DNA of 64,000 nucleotides from Streptomonospora sp. PA3 (GTDB lineage Bacteria; Actinomycetota; Actinomycetes; Streptosporangiales; Streptosporangiaceae): assembly GCF_009728995.1 (NCBI RefSeq), contig NZ_VTZW01000010.1:468516-532515 (forward strand). Direction: 5' to 3'. Each line of letters opens with the position of its first letter. Position 1 is the stretch's first letter. The position numbers were made by a program, and so were the translations under genes. The notes under the pieces are model-generated. The model did not search any database, was not told the origin of the DNA, and worked only from the letters and a program-made list of their open reading frames with translations. Positions 56,398 through 64,000 of this stretch are shown piece by piece.

Positions 56398-56812
56398 ACT
56401 CGAAAAACCCTCTCACCAGACACACACGACGCCGAGGGTCAAACTTCGCGCATATACATTGAAAGCCATGACCCCCACCATAGTTCAAGTGGCGAGAGTC
56501 ATTTTCAGGGCATAACCCCAGGTCATAGCGGAAAAATTCACCCCGGGTCATCATGGTGACACAGTGGCTGCACCCCCGATTCACCCTCCCGACGAACCGC
56601 ATGACGCAACGCATTGCGCAAGACGCACCCAGAAATCAAAAAAGCCGCCCGGGAAACAAAGCCGAATTCTCGACAGGCTATAATTCTCTCTCCATCGCCC
56701 GGATCGGCGGCGTTTCGGGCTCATCGCAGGGGCGGACGCGGCGCCGCTTCCGCGCGGGCGGCGGGCCTGCGGTGCGCCCCCTCTGCCCGCCTTCCTGCTG
56801 GATAATGCGGGC
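56398..56812. other. AT-rich divergent promoter region
   Basis: A 415-base gap, clearly AT-richer than the rest, with a TATAAT (56679-56684) on the plus strand toward the MocR gene, AAATCAAAAAAGCC (56633) and repeated GGTCA words. I cannot fix the -35. As the upstream of a compatible-solute gene it is a candidate osmotic-control region. Confidence 0.55.
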
Positions 56813-58126
56813 ATGGCCATCACCGGACGCGGATCCAACGAGATCGCCGACAGCGTGGAGAGCGCGATCGCCGACGGCCGTCTCGGGGCCGGGGCCGCCC
56901 TGCCGCCCATCCGCGACCTGGCCGGCGACCTGGGTGTGAATCCGAACACGGTGGCGGCGGCCTACCGCATGCTGCGCGAGCGCGGCCTGGTCGAGACCGC
57001 CGGCCGCCGGGGCACGCGCGTGCGCCCGCACCCCCTCGGCGCCCCGCGCGAGACCGAGGCCGGCACCGTGCCGCCGGGGATCCGCGACGCCGCCACCGGC
57101 AACCCCGATCCCCGGCTGCTGCCCGACCTCGCCCCCGCCCTGGCCGCCGCGGCCCGGCGCCGCCCGGGGCACCACGCCCTCTACGGCGATCCGCCGCTGC
57201 TCCCCCGGACCGCCGAGATCGCCCGCGAGATCTTCGCCGCCGACGGCGTACCCGCCGATCAGCTGGCGGCCACGTCCGGCGCTCTGGACGGCATCGACAG
57301 GGTGCTGCGGTCCTCGCTGCGGCCCGGCGACGCCGTGGTGGTGGAGGACCCCGGGTGGTCCAGCACACTGCGGCTGCTGACCGCGCTGGGCATGCGCCCG
57401 GCGCCCGTCGGGGTGGACGACGAGGGGATGCTGCCCGATGCGCTGCGTGCGGCCCTGCGCGGCGGCGCCCGCGCGCTGGTCGTCACCGACCGCGCGCAGA
57501 ACCCCATCGGGGCGGCGCTGAGCCCGCAGCGGGAGACCGCGCTGCGGGCGGTCCTGGCCGACCACCCCGACGTGCTCACCGTCGACGACGACCACGGCTT
57601 CGGTTTCGCCGGCGTCCCCTTCCACAGCCTGGCCGGCGCGACCCGGCGGTGGGCGCTGGTGCGCTCGGTCGCCAAGGCCTACGGGCCCGACCTGCGCCTG
57701 GCCCTGCTCGCCGGCGACGCGGTGACGGCCGAGCGGGTGCGCGCCCTCCAGCAGGCGGGCCCGGGCTGGGTCAGCACGGTGCTGCAGGAGGCCTTCGCCG
57801 AACTGTGGCGTTCGCGCGCGGTCGACCCCGAGCGCGTCTCCCGCTCCTACGACGAGCGGCGCGACGCGCTCGTCTCCCGGCTGGCCGAGCGCGGTGTCGC
57901 GGCCCGCGGACGCAGCGGTGTCAACGTGTGGGTCCCGGTCGCCGACGAGGCCGCCGCGGTCACCGCCCTGCACGCGCGCGGCTGGGCGGTGGCGCCCGGA
58001 CGGCGCTTCCGGGTGAACTCGGCCCCGGGCATCCGGGTCACGGTCTCGGCGGTGGACGCCGCCGAGACCGACCGGCTGGCCGCCGACATCGCGTCGTCGG
58101 TGCGCGCCGGCGGACCCCCTGTGTAG
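56813..58126 (+). CDS. MocR/GntR-family PLP-dependent regulator
   Basis: Protein of 437 residues. A GntR winged helix covers about 5-75 (NEIADSVESAIADGRLGAGA, LPPIRDLAGDLGVNPNTVAA). A class-I aminotransferase fold covers about 90-430 (NPDPRLLPDL, VVVEDPGWSSTLRLLTALGM, VVTDRAQNPIGAALSP, VLTVDDDHGFGFAG). The PLP lysine lies in RSVAKAYGPDLRLALLAGD. MocR proteins regulate vitamin B6, GABA or other amine genes. It is divergent from the betaine methyltransferase. Confidence 0.92.
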   Translation: MAITGRGSNEIADSVESAIADGRLGAGAALPPIRDLAGDLGVNPNTVAAAYRMLRERGLVETAGRRGTRVRPHPLGAPRETEAGTVPPGIRDAATGNPDPRLLPDLAPALAAAARRRPGHHALYGDPPLLPRTAEIAREIFAADGVPADQLAATSGALDGIDRVLRSSLRPGDAVVVEDPGWSSTLRLLTALGMRPAPVGVDDEGMLPDALRAALRGGARALVVTDRAQNPIGAALSPQRETALRAVLADHPDVLTVDDDHGFGFAGVPFHSLAGATRRWALVRSVAKAYGPDLRLALLAGDAVTAERVRALQQAGPGWVSTVLQEAFAELWRSRAVDPERVSRSYDERRDALVSRLAERGVAARGRSGVNVWVPVADEAAAVTALHARGWAVAPGRRFRVNSAPGIRVTVSAVDAAETDRLAADIASSVRAGGPPV

Positions 58127-58213
58127 TGGAGTGCTCGCGCACCGTGGTTTTCGCCGTTCGCGGCCGGGTATGTGGACATCGACCGTATTCACGCCGTATC
58201 GGGGGGAAACGGC

Positions 58214-58849
58214 ATGAGCGAATATGGCAACGAGCGGCGTGTGAACGCCGTCAGGTTATGGACCGGCGGTCTCGCGACCGCCGTCGTAGCAGCCCTGATC
58301 ATCCTGGTCGGCGCACTGGTGGTGCGCGGAGTGCTGGGCATCGCGATCCTCGCTCCCGAGGACGCCGGCTCCATGGGCGGCGTCGGCACCGCCGCCTACG
58401 CCGTCACCGCGGGCCTGGCCGCGCTGGTGGCGGCCGCCCTGCTGCACCTGCTCCTGGTCAGCGCGCCGCGGGCGCGGACCTTCTTCGGCTGGATCGTGGG
58501 CCTGGCCGTCGTGGTCGCGGCCGCGAGCCCGTTCACCCAGGCGGCGCCGCTGCCGAGCCAGCTGGCCACCGCCGTCGTCAACGCCGTCACCGGTATCGCG
58601 ATCGTCTCGCTGCTGAGCAGCGTGGGCGCCACGGCGGTGGGCCGCCGCGGGCGCGCACAGCCGGGCCTCGGCGCGGCCGAGAACGCCGGGCCCGACGGCT
58701 CGGGCTACTCCGCCGGCTACCGCGACGCCCTCGGCGAGGCGCCCGCGCGCCGCCCCGCCGGCCGCCGCGCCGGCGCCACGCCCGACGTCTCCGATGTCTC
58801 CTACGACCCGTACGACCCCGACGACCCGACGCGCCTGCCCCGCGAGTGA
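58214..58849 (+). CDS. DUF6069-like four-helix membrane protein
   Basis: Protein of 211 residues. Four hydrophobic segments at about 16-38, 57-83, 88-107 and 120-140 (VNAVTGIAIVSLLSSVGAT). A hydrophilic Gly/Pro/Asp-rich C-terminal tail of 65 residues includes VSDVSYDPYDPDDPTRLP. It resembles DUF6069, a family of unknown function. The ATG follows GGGGGGAAAC. An ORF reaching 58172 was rejected. Confidence 0.78.
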   Translation: MSEYGNERRVNAVRLWTGGLATAVVAALIILVGALVVRGVLGIAILAPEDAGSMGGVGTAAYAVTAGLAALVAAALLHLLLVSAPRARTFFGWIVGLAVVVAAASPFTQAAPLPSQLATAVVNAVTGIAIVSLLSSVGATAVGRRGRAQPGLGAAENAGPDGSGYSAGYRDALGEAPARRPAGRRAGATPDVSDVSYDPYDPDDPTRLPRE

Positions 58850-58889
58850 GCATCCCCCCGCCTGCGCCGGGCGGTGAACCGCCCGATCC

Positions 58890-58917
58890 GAGCCCGGTCC
58901 CCGCGGGGGCCGGGCTC
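58890..58917. terminator. Terminator between convergent genes
   Basis: A 13-bp stem GAGCCCGGTCCCC / GGGGGCCGGGCTC (one G-U) with a two-base loop between the DUF6069 stop and the PaaC-like stop. Confidence 0.7.
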
Positions 58918-58968
58918 TACTGCTGCGCGGGCGTGGCGCCGCCCGCGGCGCCCGGCACCCGCGGCCGC

Positions 58969-59781
58969 TCAGTGGTAGGCGGTCCCCCGGCGGATGTCGA
59001 CCAGCGTGCGGTGGAAGGGCTCGGAGTGCACGCCGGCGCGGCCGCACATCTCCATCGAGCCCACCGGCGGCACCGGATCGGGGCGGGCCAGGCGCACGTC
59101 GCGCAGCACCCCGTCGACGACCGCCTCCCAGGCGGGGCGCAGCCGTGCGGGATCGACGGCGAACCCGGCTTCCTCGGCGGTCCGCGACACCTCGTCGGAG
59201 AGGAACAGCTCACCGATGCACGGCCACACCTCGCGCAGGGCCTCGTCCAGGCGCCGCCGGTCGTCGTCGCCGGCCCCCAGCCGCAGCGTCCAGCGCACGG
59301 CGTGGTCGCGGTGGAAGGGCAGTTCGCCCACCGCTGTGCGGGCGATCTCGGCCAGCGCCTCATCGGACGAGTCGGCGAGCGCCGTGTAGAGCTCCAGCGC
59401 GTAGACGGAGAACAGCAGCTGGCGCACGACGGTGTGCGCGAGGTCGGTGTTGGGCAGCTCGACCAGCCGCAGGTTGAGGAACTGGTCGGCGTCGCGGCCC
59501 AGGACCAGGTCGTCCTCGGTGCGCAGGACGCCGGTGAGCTGCTCCTCCATGCGTCCGGCGCAGCCCAGCAGCGAGCGGGCCAGGCGCAGCAGGCTGCGCG
59601 AGATGCGGCCGGCCTGGGCGCCGCCGTCGTGGGCGGAGCCGTGGGAGGCTTCGGGCCACACCCCGCTGTCCTCGGTCTCGGCCAGCCGGTGGCCCGCCAC
59701 AAGCGCGTCGTCGCCCAGTCGCAGCACATAGGCGGTGGCCGCGGTATCCGCCGCGGCGGCCGCGGCGCCTCTTTCGTTCAT
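58969..59781 (-). CDS. Orphan PaaC-like phenylacetyl-CoA epoxidase subunit
   Basis: Protein of 270 residues matching the PaaC structural subunit of the phenylacetyl-CoA 1,2-epoxidase. It has YVLRLGDDALVAGHRLAE at the start, LGRDADQFLNLRLVELPN, DLAHTVVRQLLFSVYALELY and AVGELPFHRDHAVRWTLRLG, LREVWPCIGELF. PaaC lacks catalytic iron and scaffolds PaaA. No paaA, paaB, paaD or paaE is nearby, so it may serve a distant set or another ferritin-like oxygenase. The N-terminal 20 residues are Ala-rich. The ATG has GGGGGAC upstream. Confidence 0.82.
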   Translation of the reverse strand: MNERGAAAAAADTAATAYVLRLGDDALVAGHRLAETEDSGVWPEASHGSAHDGGAQAGRISRSLLRLARSLLGCAGRMEEQLTGVLRTEDDLVLGRDADQFLNLRLVELPNTDLAHTVVRQLLFSVYALELYTALADSSDEALAEIARTAVGELPFHRDHAVRWTLRLGAGDDDRRRLDEALREVWPCIGELFLSDEVSRTAEEAGFAVDPARLRPAWEAVVDGVLRDVRLARPDPVPPVGSMEMCGRAGVHSEPFHRTLVDIRRGTAYH

Positions 59782-60463
59782 CGGTCCCCCACTGTGACGG
59801 GTGCGCGGGGCGCGCCGCCGGGCGCCGGCTCCCGCGGCGCCGCGCTCGCGGCGGGCAGCAGGCCGAGCCACCGGGCGGCGCACCACTCCCCTACCCCCGC
59901 GGCACGGGTGCGGACACCTGCCGGGGCCGCCGGCGCCGCCGGTGGCGGCCGGGGCGGTCCGCGGGCCGCGGAGGCGCTGTGGCGGAAGTCGCCCCCGGGC
60001 CGCGGCCCGGTTCAGCCGAGGGGGGAAACCGCAGGTGGAAGCGTGCGGCACGGAGTTCCGGGACACGCATGGGCGTCACTCACGTCACGAAAAGGCCACA
60101 GCCCTGTGGTAGTGTCCCGCACGGATGCTTGGTTCTAAGCATCTTAGGAATGAGGGGGAGCGGCGCTCGCGCAGCGCGAGCCGCCCAGCAGGCCGAGCAG
60201 GCCAGAGCCATCTGCCGCCGACCGCCTTCTGCCGATCTCGCGCCCGCGGCACCACGGCATGGCAGGCAGCGTAGATCCACATATGCCTGACACATCGGTT
60301 GTCAGCATGGGGGTAACCGACCTTGAACAACCAGCCTCGCCTATGCGGCGCGCCGCCCAACGTGCGCACCGGCACTTTCGGCAAGAACCCCCGCCCTGGA
60401 GGTGACGGAAGCGCCGCACCGGTACCCGGGGCGACGGCATCGGCGCAACACCTCGGAGCGAAC
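59782..60463. other. Divergent promoter region and leader of the STAS gene
   Basis: A 680-base gap. At 60124-60143 a GATGCTT...AAGCATC stem-loop and at 60096-60109 CCACAG...CTGTGG form small hairpins. CTGACA/TGTCAG arms lie at 60287-60305. A TTG-initiated extension of the STAS gene (60323) is possible but has no ribosome site. The PaaC promoter should lie near 59790-59900. Confidence 0.5.
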
Positions 60464-60829
60464 ATGGCCGCGCTGAAGATCACCCGCCGCGAGCACGACG
60501 ACGGCCTCGTCCTCGTGCTCGCCGGCGAAATCGACATGGTCACCGAGGACCAGTTCCACCGCGCCGCGCGCGAGGCCGTCGATGCGCGCCCCGAGGGCCG
60601 CCTGGTGCTGGACCTCGGCCGACTGGAGTTCATCGACTCCAGCGGGCTGCGGGTGCTGATCCAGGCCCACAAGGCCGCCAAGGCCGCGGGCGGCAGCCTG
60701 GCCATCGCGGCGGCCTCCGAGCGGATCGCCCGCATCCTGCGCGTCACGGCGATCGACACCCGCATCCCCGTCTTCCCCACGGTCGAAGACGCGCTCGCCG
60801 CCCCTCAGGAGAGCTCCAGCCCGAGCTAG
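60464..60829 (+). CDS. STAS anti-anti-sigma factor
   Basis: Protein of 121 residues of the SpoIIAA/RsbV/BldG type, which binds an anti-sigma kinase and frees sigma factor. It has VLVLAGEIDMVTEDQFHRAA and the phosphorylation site LEFIDSSGLRVLIQAHKAA, where the second Ser is usual. ATG 60464 follows CGGAG. No anti-sigma kinase is adjacent. The protein could be a partner for any of many RsbW-like kinases in such genomes. It converges on an M50-like gene. Confidence 0.92.
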   Translation: MAALKITRREHDDGLVLVLAGEIDMVTEDQFHRAAREAVDARPEGRLVLDLGRLEFIDSSGLRVLIQAHKAAKAAGGSLAIAAASERIARILRVTAIDTRIPVFPTVEDALAAPQESSSPS

Positions 60830-60855
60830 CCCGGCCCGGCCGCGCGAGCAGCAGA

Positions 60856-60885
60856 CAGGCGCCCACGTCGCACGTGCGGCGCCTG
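60856..60885. terminator. Terminator between STAS and M50-like genes
   Basis: Stem CAGGCGCC / GGCGCCTG extended by CACGT / ACGTG across a one-base bulge, loop CGC, between convergent genes. Confidence 0.7.
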
Positions 60886-60923
60886 CGTCGTCTCCGCGCC
60901 CGCGCGAGCCGCGCGGACGGCGG

Positions 60924-61634
60924 TCAGAACATGAGCAGCCAGATTCCGGCAGCGGTCACCGCGATGTTGACCAGTCCGAAGAACAGCACCCACACGGTCC
61001 CCGGAAGCCCCGTCAGCCGGTGCAGCTGGTCGGCGTCGGACTCCGGTGAAGGCTGGCGGCTGCGCTGGGCCTGCAGTTCGAACACCGGCCGGATCCCCGC
61101 CAGCAGCAGGAACCAGGTGAAGAAGTAGGCGAAGGCCGCCTGCACCTCGGCCGGTGTGTACCAGGAGATCAGGAAGACCACCGCTCCCGTGCCCACCACC
61201 GAGACCACGCCGTAGACGTTGCGGATCAGCAGCAGCATGGCCGCCAGCACCAGGACGCTCATCCACAGCAGCGCGGTGATGCGGTTGCCCACCAGCAGCA
61301 GGATGGCCAGCAGGCCGACGATCGACGGGGTGATGTAGCCGGCGGCGACGGTGAGGATCATGCCCGGCCCGCGCGGCTTTCCGCGGGAGACGGTGACCCC
61401 CGAGGTGTCGGAGTGCAGCCGGATGCCGGTGAGCTGGCGGCCGCTGAGCAGCGCCACGACGGCGTGCCCGCCCTCGTGGGCGATGGTGACCACGTTGCGC
61501 GCGATCCGCCACGGCCCGCGCAGCACGACCACGAGCAGCGCCGCGACCCCGGCCGCGATGATCAGCCAGGTCGGCGGCGGAGTCTGCACGGAGAACGCCT
61601 CCTGCCACACGTCTCCGAACGTCGTCGGTTCCAT
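60924..61634 (-). CDS. M50-like membrane metalloprotease homologue
   Basis: Membrane protein of 236 residues. The zinc motif HEGGH sits in VTIAHEGGHAVVALLSGRQL after the first helix, followed by the core helices LTVAAGYITPSIVGLLAILL and three more. This resembles the M50B family (uncharacterised site-2-protease-like proteins of actinobacteria). The NxxPxxxLDG partner motif of S2P is not evident, so protease activity is uncertain. ATG 61634 has GGGAGAG nearby. Confidence 0.8.
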   Translation of the reverse strand: MEPTTFGDVWQEAFSVQTPPPTWLIIAAGVAALLVVVLRGPWRIARNVVTIAHEGGHAVVALLSGRQLTGIRLHSDTSGVTVSRGKPRGPGMILTVAAGYITPSIVGLLAILLLVGNRITALLWMSVLVLAAMLLLIRNVYGVVSVVGTGAVVFLISWYTPAEVQAAFAYFFTWFLLLAGIRPVFELQAQRSRQPSPESDADQLHRLTGLPGTVWVLFFGLVNIAVTAAGIWLLMF

Positions 61635-61688
61635 CGGCCAGCTCTCCCATCGATCGCCGCTCAGGCGCAAACTTTAGGGCATGGCGCG

Positions 61689-61720
61689 GGGGCGCCCGTC
61701 CCGCTGGAGCGGACGCCCCC
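61689..61720 (-). terminator. Possible terminator after DUF4097 gene
   Basis: GGGGGCG and GTCC pair with GGAC and GCCCCC around a short loop with a bulge, downstream of the DUF4097 stop on the minus strand. The stem is imperfect. Confidence 0.4.
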
Positions 61721-61758
61721 TTGTGCGCCCGGTCGGCGCCGGCCGCCGGACCCGGCTG

Positions 61759-62733
61759 TCAGTCCTCGGCCTCGACCTCCACCGATCCGGTCGTGGTGGT
61801 GACGGCGATCCGCGGTCCGGCGCCGGCCGAGGTGTCGACGGCGACGTGGCGCTCGCCCGTGGCGGACTCGCCGCTGAGCCGGTAGGAGCCCGGCGGGACC
61901 TCCAGGTCCACCTCGCCCGTGGTGGTCTCCACGTCGAGCTTGCGGAACGTCTCCAGCGCCTGGACGCCGACCTCGCCGGTGGTGGTCTCGATCTCGGCGG
62001 TGGAGAACGCGGCCTCCAGTCCGACGCTCCCGGTGGTGGTCTCGATGTCGAACCGGTCCGCCGCGAACTCCTCGAAGTCGATCTCGCCGGTGGTGGTCTC
62101 GGCGGTGACGCGTCCGCCGCTGCCTTCGGCGCTGATGGAGCCGGTGTTGGACTCCAGGTCCAGATCGCCCTCGACCCCGTTCAGGGTGATCTCCCCGGTC
62201 GTGGTGGCGGCGCGGACGTCGCCGCGCAGGTCCTGGCCCTCGATGGAACCGGAGGCCGCCTCGACCTCGACGGCTCCGCTGATCTCCGAAAGCTCCACGT
62301 CGCCCGAGGCGGTCTCGATCGTCACGGCCGTACCGTCCGGTACGCCGATCGCGTAGTCCACCGCGCAGTCGCCGAAGAACCACGCGCCGCCGCACTCGGA
62401 CTCGGCGGTGACCGTGTCCCCGTCCATGGCGACCCGCTCGCGGGGGTCGGCCAGCGGCGTGCCCCGCAGTGTGCGTTCGACGACGACGCTGTCGCCTTCG
62501 GCCCGGTAGACGCTGATGTCGCCGCTGGATCCGCTGTGCACCTCCACGGCTTCGGCGCCGTCGAACTGGTCGCTGCGGGTGTCGCCGCCCAGCTGGACGC
62601 TGCCGAAGGCGGCCAGAGTGCCGCCGAGCAGCACGACCAGCGCCACGACGGCCCCGATGAGCAGCCAGCCCGAGCGCCGCCCGCGCGGCACCTTGCTGGA
62701 TGTGGCATAGAGCCCGCGTCCGGTGAATGTCAT
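61759..62733 (-). CDS. DUF4097 beta-solenoid membrane-anchored protein
   Basis: Protein of 324 residues. One transmembrane helix at about 22-44 (GWLLIGAVVALVVLLGGTLA), then a repeated beta-strand domain. TTTGEI/TTTGEV-type repeats such as VRAATTTGEITLNGVEGDLD and RVTAETTTGEIDFEEFAADR form the DUF4097 solenoid. The family lies near two-component and sigma genes and has no proven activity. It follows the NarL regulator by 67 bases and may be its target or share its operon. Confidence 0.88.
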   Translation of the reverse strand: MTFTGRGLYATSSKVPRGRRSGWLLIGAVVALVVLLGGTLAAFGSVQLGGDTRSDQFDGAEAVEVHSGSSGDISVYRAEGDSVVVERTLRGTPLADPRERVAMDGDTVTAESECGGAWFFGDCAVDYAIGVPDGTAVTIETASGDVELSEISGAVEVEAASGSIEGQDLRGDVRAATTTGEITLNGVEGDLDLESNTGSISAEGSGGRVTAETTTGEIDFEEFAADRFDIETTTGSVGLEAAFSTAEIETTTGEVGVQALETFRKLDVETTTGEVDLEVPPGSYRLSGESATGERHVAVDTSAGAGPRIAVTTTTGSVEVEAED

Positions 62734-62800
62734 GTGCTCTTCCCTCTGAGGGCCGCCTGGGCCGCCCTCGATCGCTGGTGTGGTGCGGGACGCCGCGGCC

Positions 62801-63469
62801 TCACTGAGCGGCTCCGCGGTGCTCGCTGCCGCGCAGGTACTCCAGCACCGCGCGCACCCGCCGGTGGTCGTGGTCGTCCTGGCCGAGGTCGAGCTTGGTG
62901 AAGATGGCGCGGATGTGCTTCTCCACGGCGCGCTCGGTGATGAACAGCTTGGCTGCGATCCCCGCGTTGTTCAGCCCTTCGGCCATGGCGCCGAGCACTT
63001 CGCTCTCGCGAGGGCTGAGCCGTTCGATCGCGCTGTCGTCGCGGCGGCTGAGCAGCTGCGACACCACCTCGGGGTCGATGGCCGTGCCGCCGTCGGCGAC
63101 CCGTCGCAGTGTCACCAGGAACTCGTCGATGTCGGCCACGCGGTCCTTGAGCAGGTAGCCGACGCCGCCGGTGCCGCCGCCCAGCAGCTCGGCGGCGTAG
63201 CGGCTGACCACGTGCTGGGACAGCAGCAGGACCGCGACCTCGGGCCGGCGGCGGCGGATCTCCACGGCGGCCTGCAGCCCCTCCTCGGCGTAGCCGGGCG
63301 GCATGCGGATGTCGACCAGGCACAGGTCCAGGTCGGACCGGGCGTCGACCGCGGCGAGCAGGTCCTCGGCGTCGCCGACGGCCGCCGCCACCTCGACCCC
63401 CGCGTCCTCGAGGAGTTTGACCATGCCGCTGCGCAGCAGCACGGAGTCCTCGGCGACGATGATGCGCAC
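62801..63469 (-). CDS. NarL/LuxR-type response regulator
   Basis: Regulator of 222 residues. Receiver domain at about 1-120 (RIIVAEDSVLLRSGMVKLLE; phosphoacceptor Asp in CLVDIRMPPGYAEEG). LuxR helix-turn-helix at about 150-210 (LSPRESEVLGAMAEGLNNAG, ITERAVEKHIRAIFTKLDL). GTG 63469 begins three bases after the kinase stop codon (63473), so the two are coupled. It is likely to control the DUF4097 gene. Confidence 0.94.
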   Translation of the reverse strand: MRIIVAEDSVLLRSGMVKLLEDAGVEVAAAVGDAEDLLAAVDARSDLDLCLVDIRMPPGYAEEGLQAAVEIRRRRPEVAVLLLSQHVVSRYAAELLGGGTGGVGYLLKDRVADIDEFLVTLRRVADGGTAIDPEVVSQLLSRRDDSAIERLSPRESEVLGAMAEGLNNAGIAAKLFITERAVEKHIRAIFTKLDLGQDDHDHRRVRAVLEYLRGSEHRGAAQ

Positions 63470-63472
63470 GAC

Positions 63473-64000
63473 TCATGCCTCCCAGGGGATCTCGGCGGAG
63501 AGGACGGTCCCCTCGCCGGCCGGGCTGTCGATCTCCAGCACGCCGTCGACGGCGTTGACGCGGTCCCACAGGCCGTAGAGCCCGGTTCCCGAGTCGGGGT
63601 CGGCGCCACCCTTGCCGTCGTCGGTGACGGTGACGCGCAGCAGGTCGCCGGAGCCGTGGGAGCGGCGCCGGGCGCGCACCTCGACCGTGCTGGCACCGGC
63701 GTGCTTGGCGACGTTGTTCAGGGCCTCGCAGACCACGTAGTAGGCGACGCCCTCGGCGCGCGCCGAGGGCCGCTCGGCCAGGTCCACGCGCACCTGGACG
63801 GGGACCGGGCAGCGGCCCGCGGCCACCGGCAGCGCCGCTTCCAGGCCGTGGTCGGTGAGGGCGCGGGGATGCAGGCCGCGGGCGACCTCGCGCAGTTCGG
63901 CCATCACCGCCTTGGCCTCGCTGCGGGCCTCGTCGATGAGGTCGCGCACCTCGGCGGAGCCGGGTGCGCGGTCGTATCCGGCGCGCGCCCGGCTCAGCGT
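63473..64000 (-). CDS. Sensor histidine kinase, C-terminal part (partial)
   Basis: The gene runs off the right edge. The 176 visible residues end in the HATPase domain: AVMAELREVARGLHPRALTD, N-box VVCEALNNVAKHAGASTVEV, DDGKGGADPDSGTGLYGLW, then VDGVLEIDSPAGEGT. The layout, with HisKA_3-type dimerisation upstream (not visible), is the NarX/DesK class that pairs with NarL regulators. Its sensor input is outside the window. Confidence 0.92.
   Translation of the reverse strand, partial: TLSRARAGYDRAPGSAEVRDLIDEARSEAKAVMAELREVARGLHPRALTDHGLEAALPVAAGRCPVPVQVRVDLAERPSARAEGVAYYVVCEALNNVAKHAGASTVEVRARRRSHGSGDLLRVTVTDDGKGGADPDSGTGLYGLWDRVNAVDGVLEIDSPAGEGTVLSAEIPWEA

Noticed and set aside
60290-60320. 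SigB-type promoter for the STAS gene (GGTT...GGGTAA)
   Set aside because: Spacing between the two boxes is only ten bases, short of the usual 14-16.

Overview
The window is high-GC actinobacterial chromosome. Rich GC third positions, GTG starts, SepX, an ANTAR regulator, DUF4239/DUF817 proteins and a GTP-type PEP carboxykinase point to the Nocardiopsaceae/Streptosporangiales. A fused glycine/sarcosine plus dimethylglycine methyltransferase for making glycine betaine suggests a salt-tolerant member such as Streptomonospora or Nocardiopsis. The genus is inference. I see no transposase, integrase or phage gene.

Layout. 0-7.2 kb: a partial secreted protein, tRNA-Ala(CGC), then on the minus strand galU - glp(moeA-like) - moaC - moaB - rimJ-like - sepX. 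This set joins molybdenum-cofactor genes to the Glp/SepX cell-division pair. A plus-strand 5-formyl-THF cyclo-ligase, FmdB zinc ribbon and SAF-domain protein follow. 9.5-11.6 kb: a secreted M15 peptidase, tRNA-Arg(CCT) and a frameshifted remnant of an FAD monooxygenase. 11.7-13.9 kb: a large non-coding composite element made of tandem arrays, a giant hairpin and two long palindromes. 14-30 kb: housekeeping and exported proteins, including maleylacetate reductase, a flavoprotein, DoxX, RNase HI, DUF817, a sulfotransferase, an AlkZ-like protein, GAF-ANTAR, a chitin-type LPMO with a DasR-like site upstream, a beta-helix protein, an L,D-transpeptidase and a Pro-rich surface protein. 31.0-32.9 kb: a second, inverted copy of the composite element.

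34.4-43.9 kb is a carbohydrate-utilisation locus: LacI regulator, ABC binding protein, two permeases, GH31 and a secreted multidomain GH3. It carries two matching operators (GTCGAA...TTCGAC). I infer uptake and cleavage of an alpha-xyloside or xylo/gluco-oligosaccharide. 43.9-64 kb: a TetR/SnoaL pair with its operator, a PRC-barrel/DUF2382 protein, a DHFR-like protein, pckG, a secreted lipoprotein, an acyl-CoA dehydrogenase/SDR/quinone reductase operon with a TetR-type operator, a universal stress protein, the betaine synthase, a MocR regulator, an orphan PaaC-like protein, a STAS anti-anti-sigma factor, an M50-like membrane protein, and a DUF4097/NarL regulator/histidine kinase set cut by the window edge.

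The least explained feature is the set of dispersed intergenic repeats. One family of about 54-55 bp occurs near 2.0, 8.4 and 18.5 kb. A palindromic module occurs in three copies (12.4, 18.4 and 32.4 kb), and two of these sit inside the inverted composite elements about 18 kb apart. One-base indels between the two copies argue that they do not encode protein.
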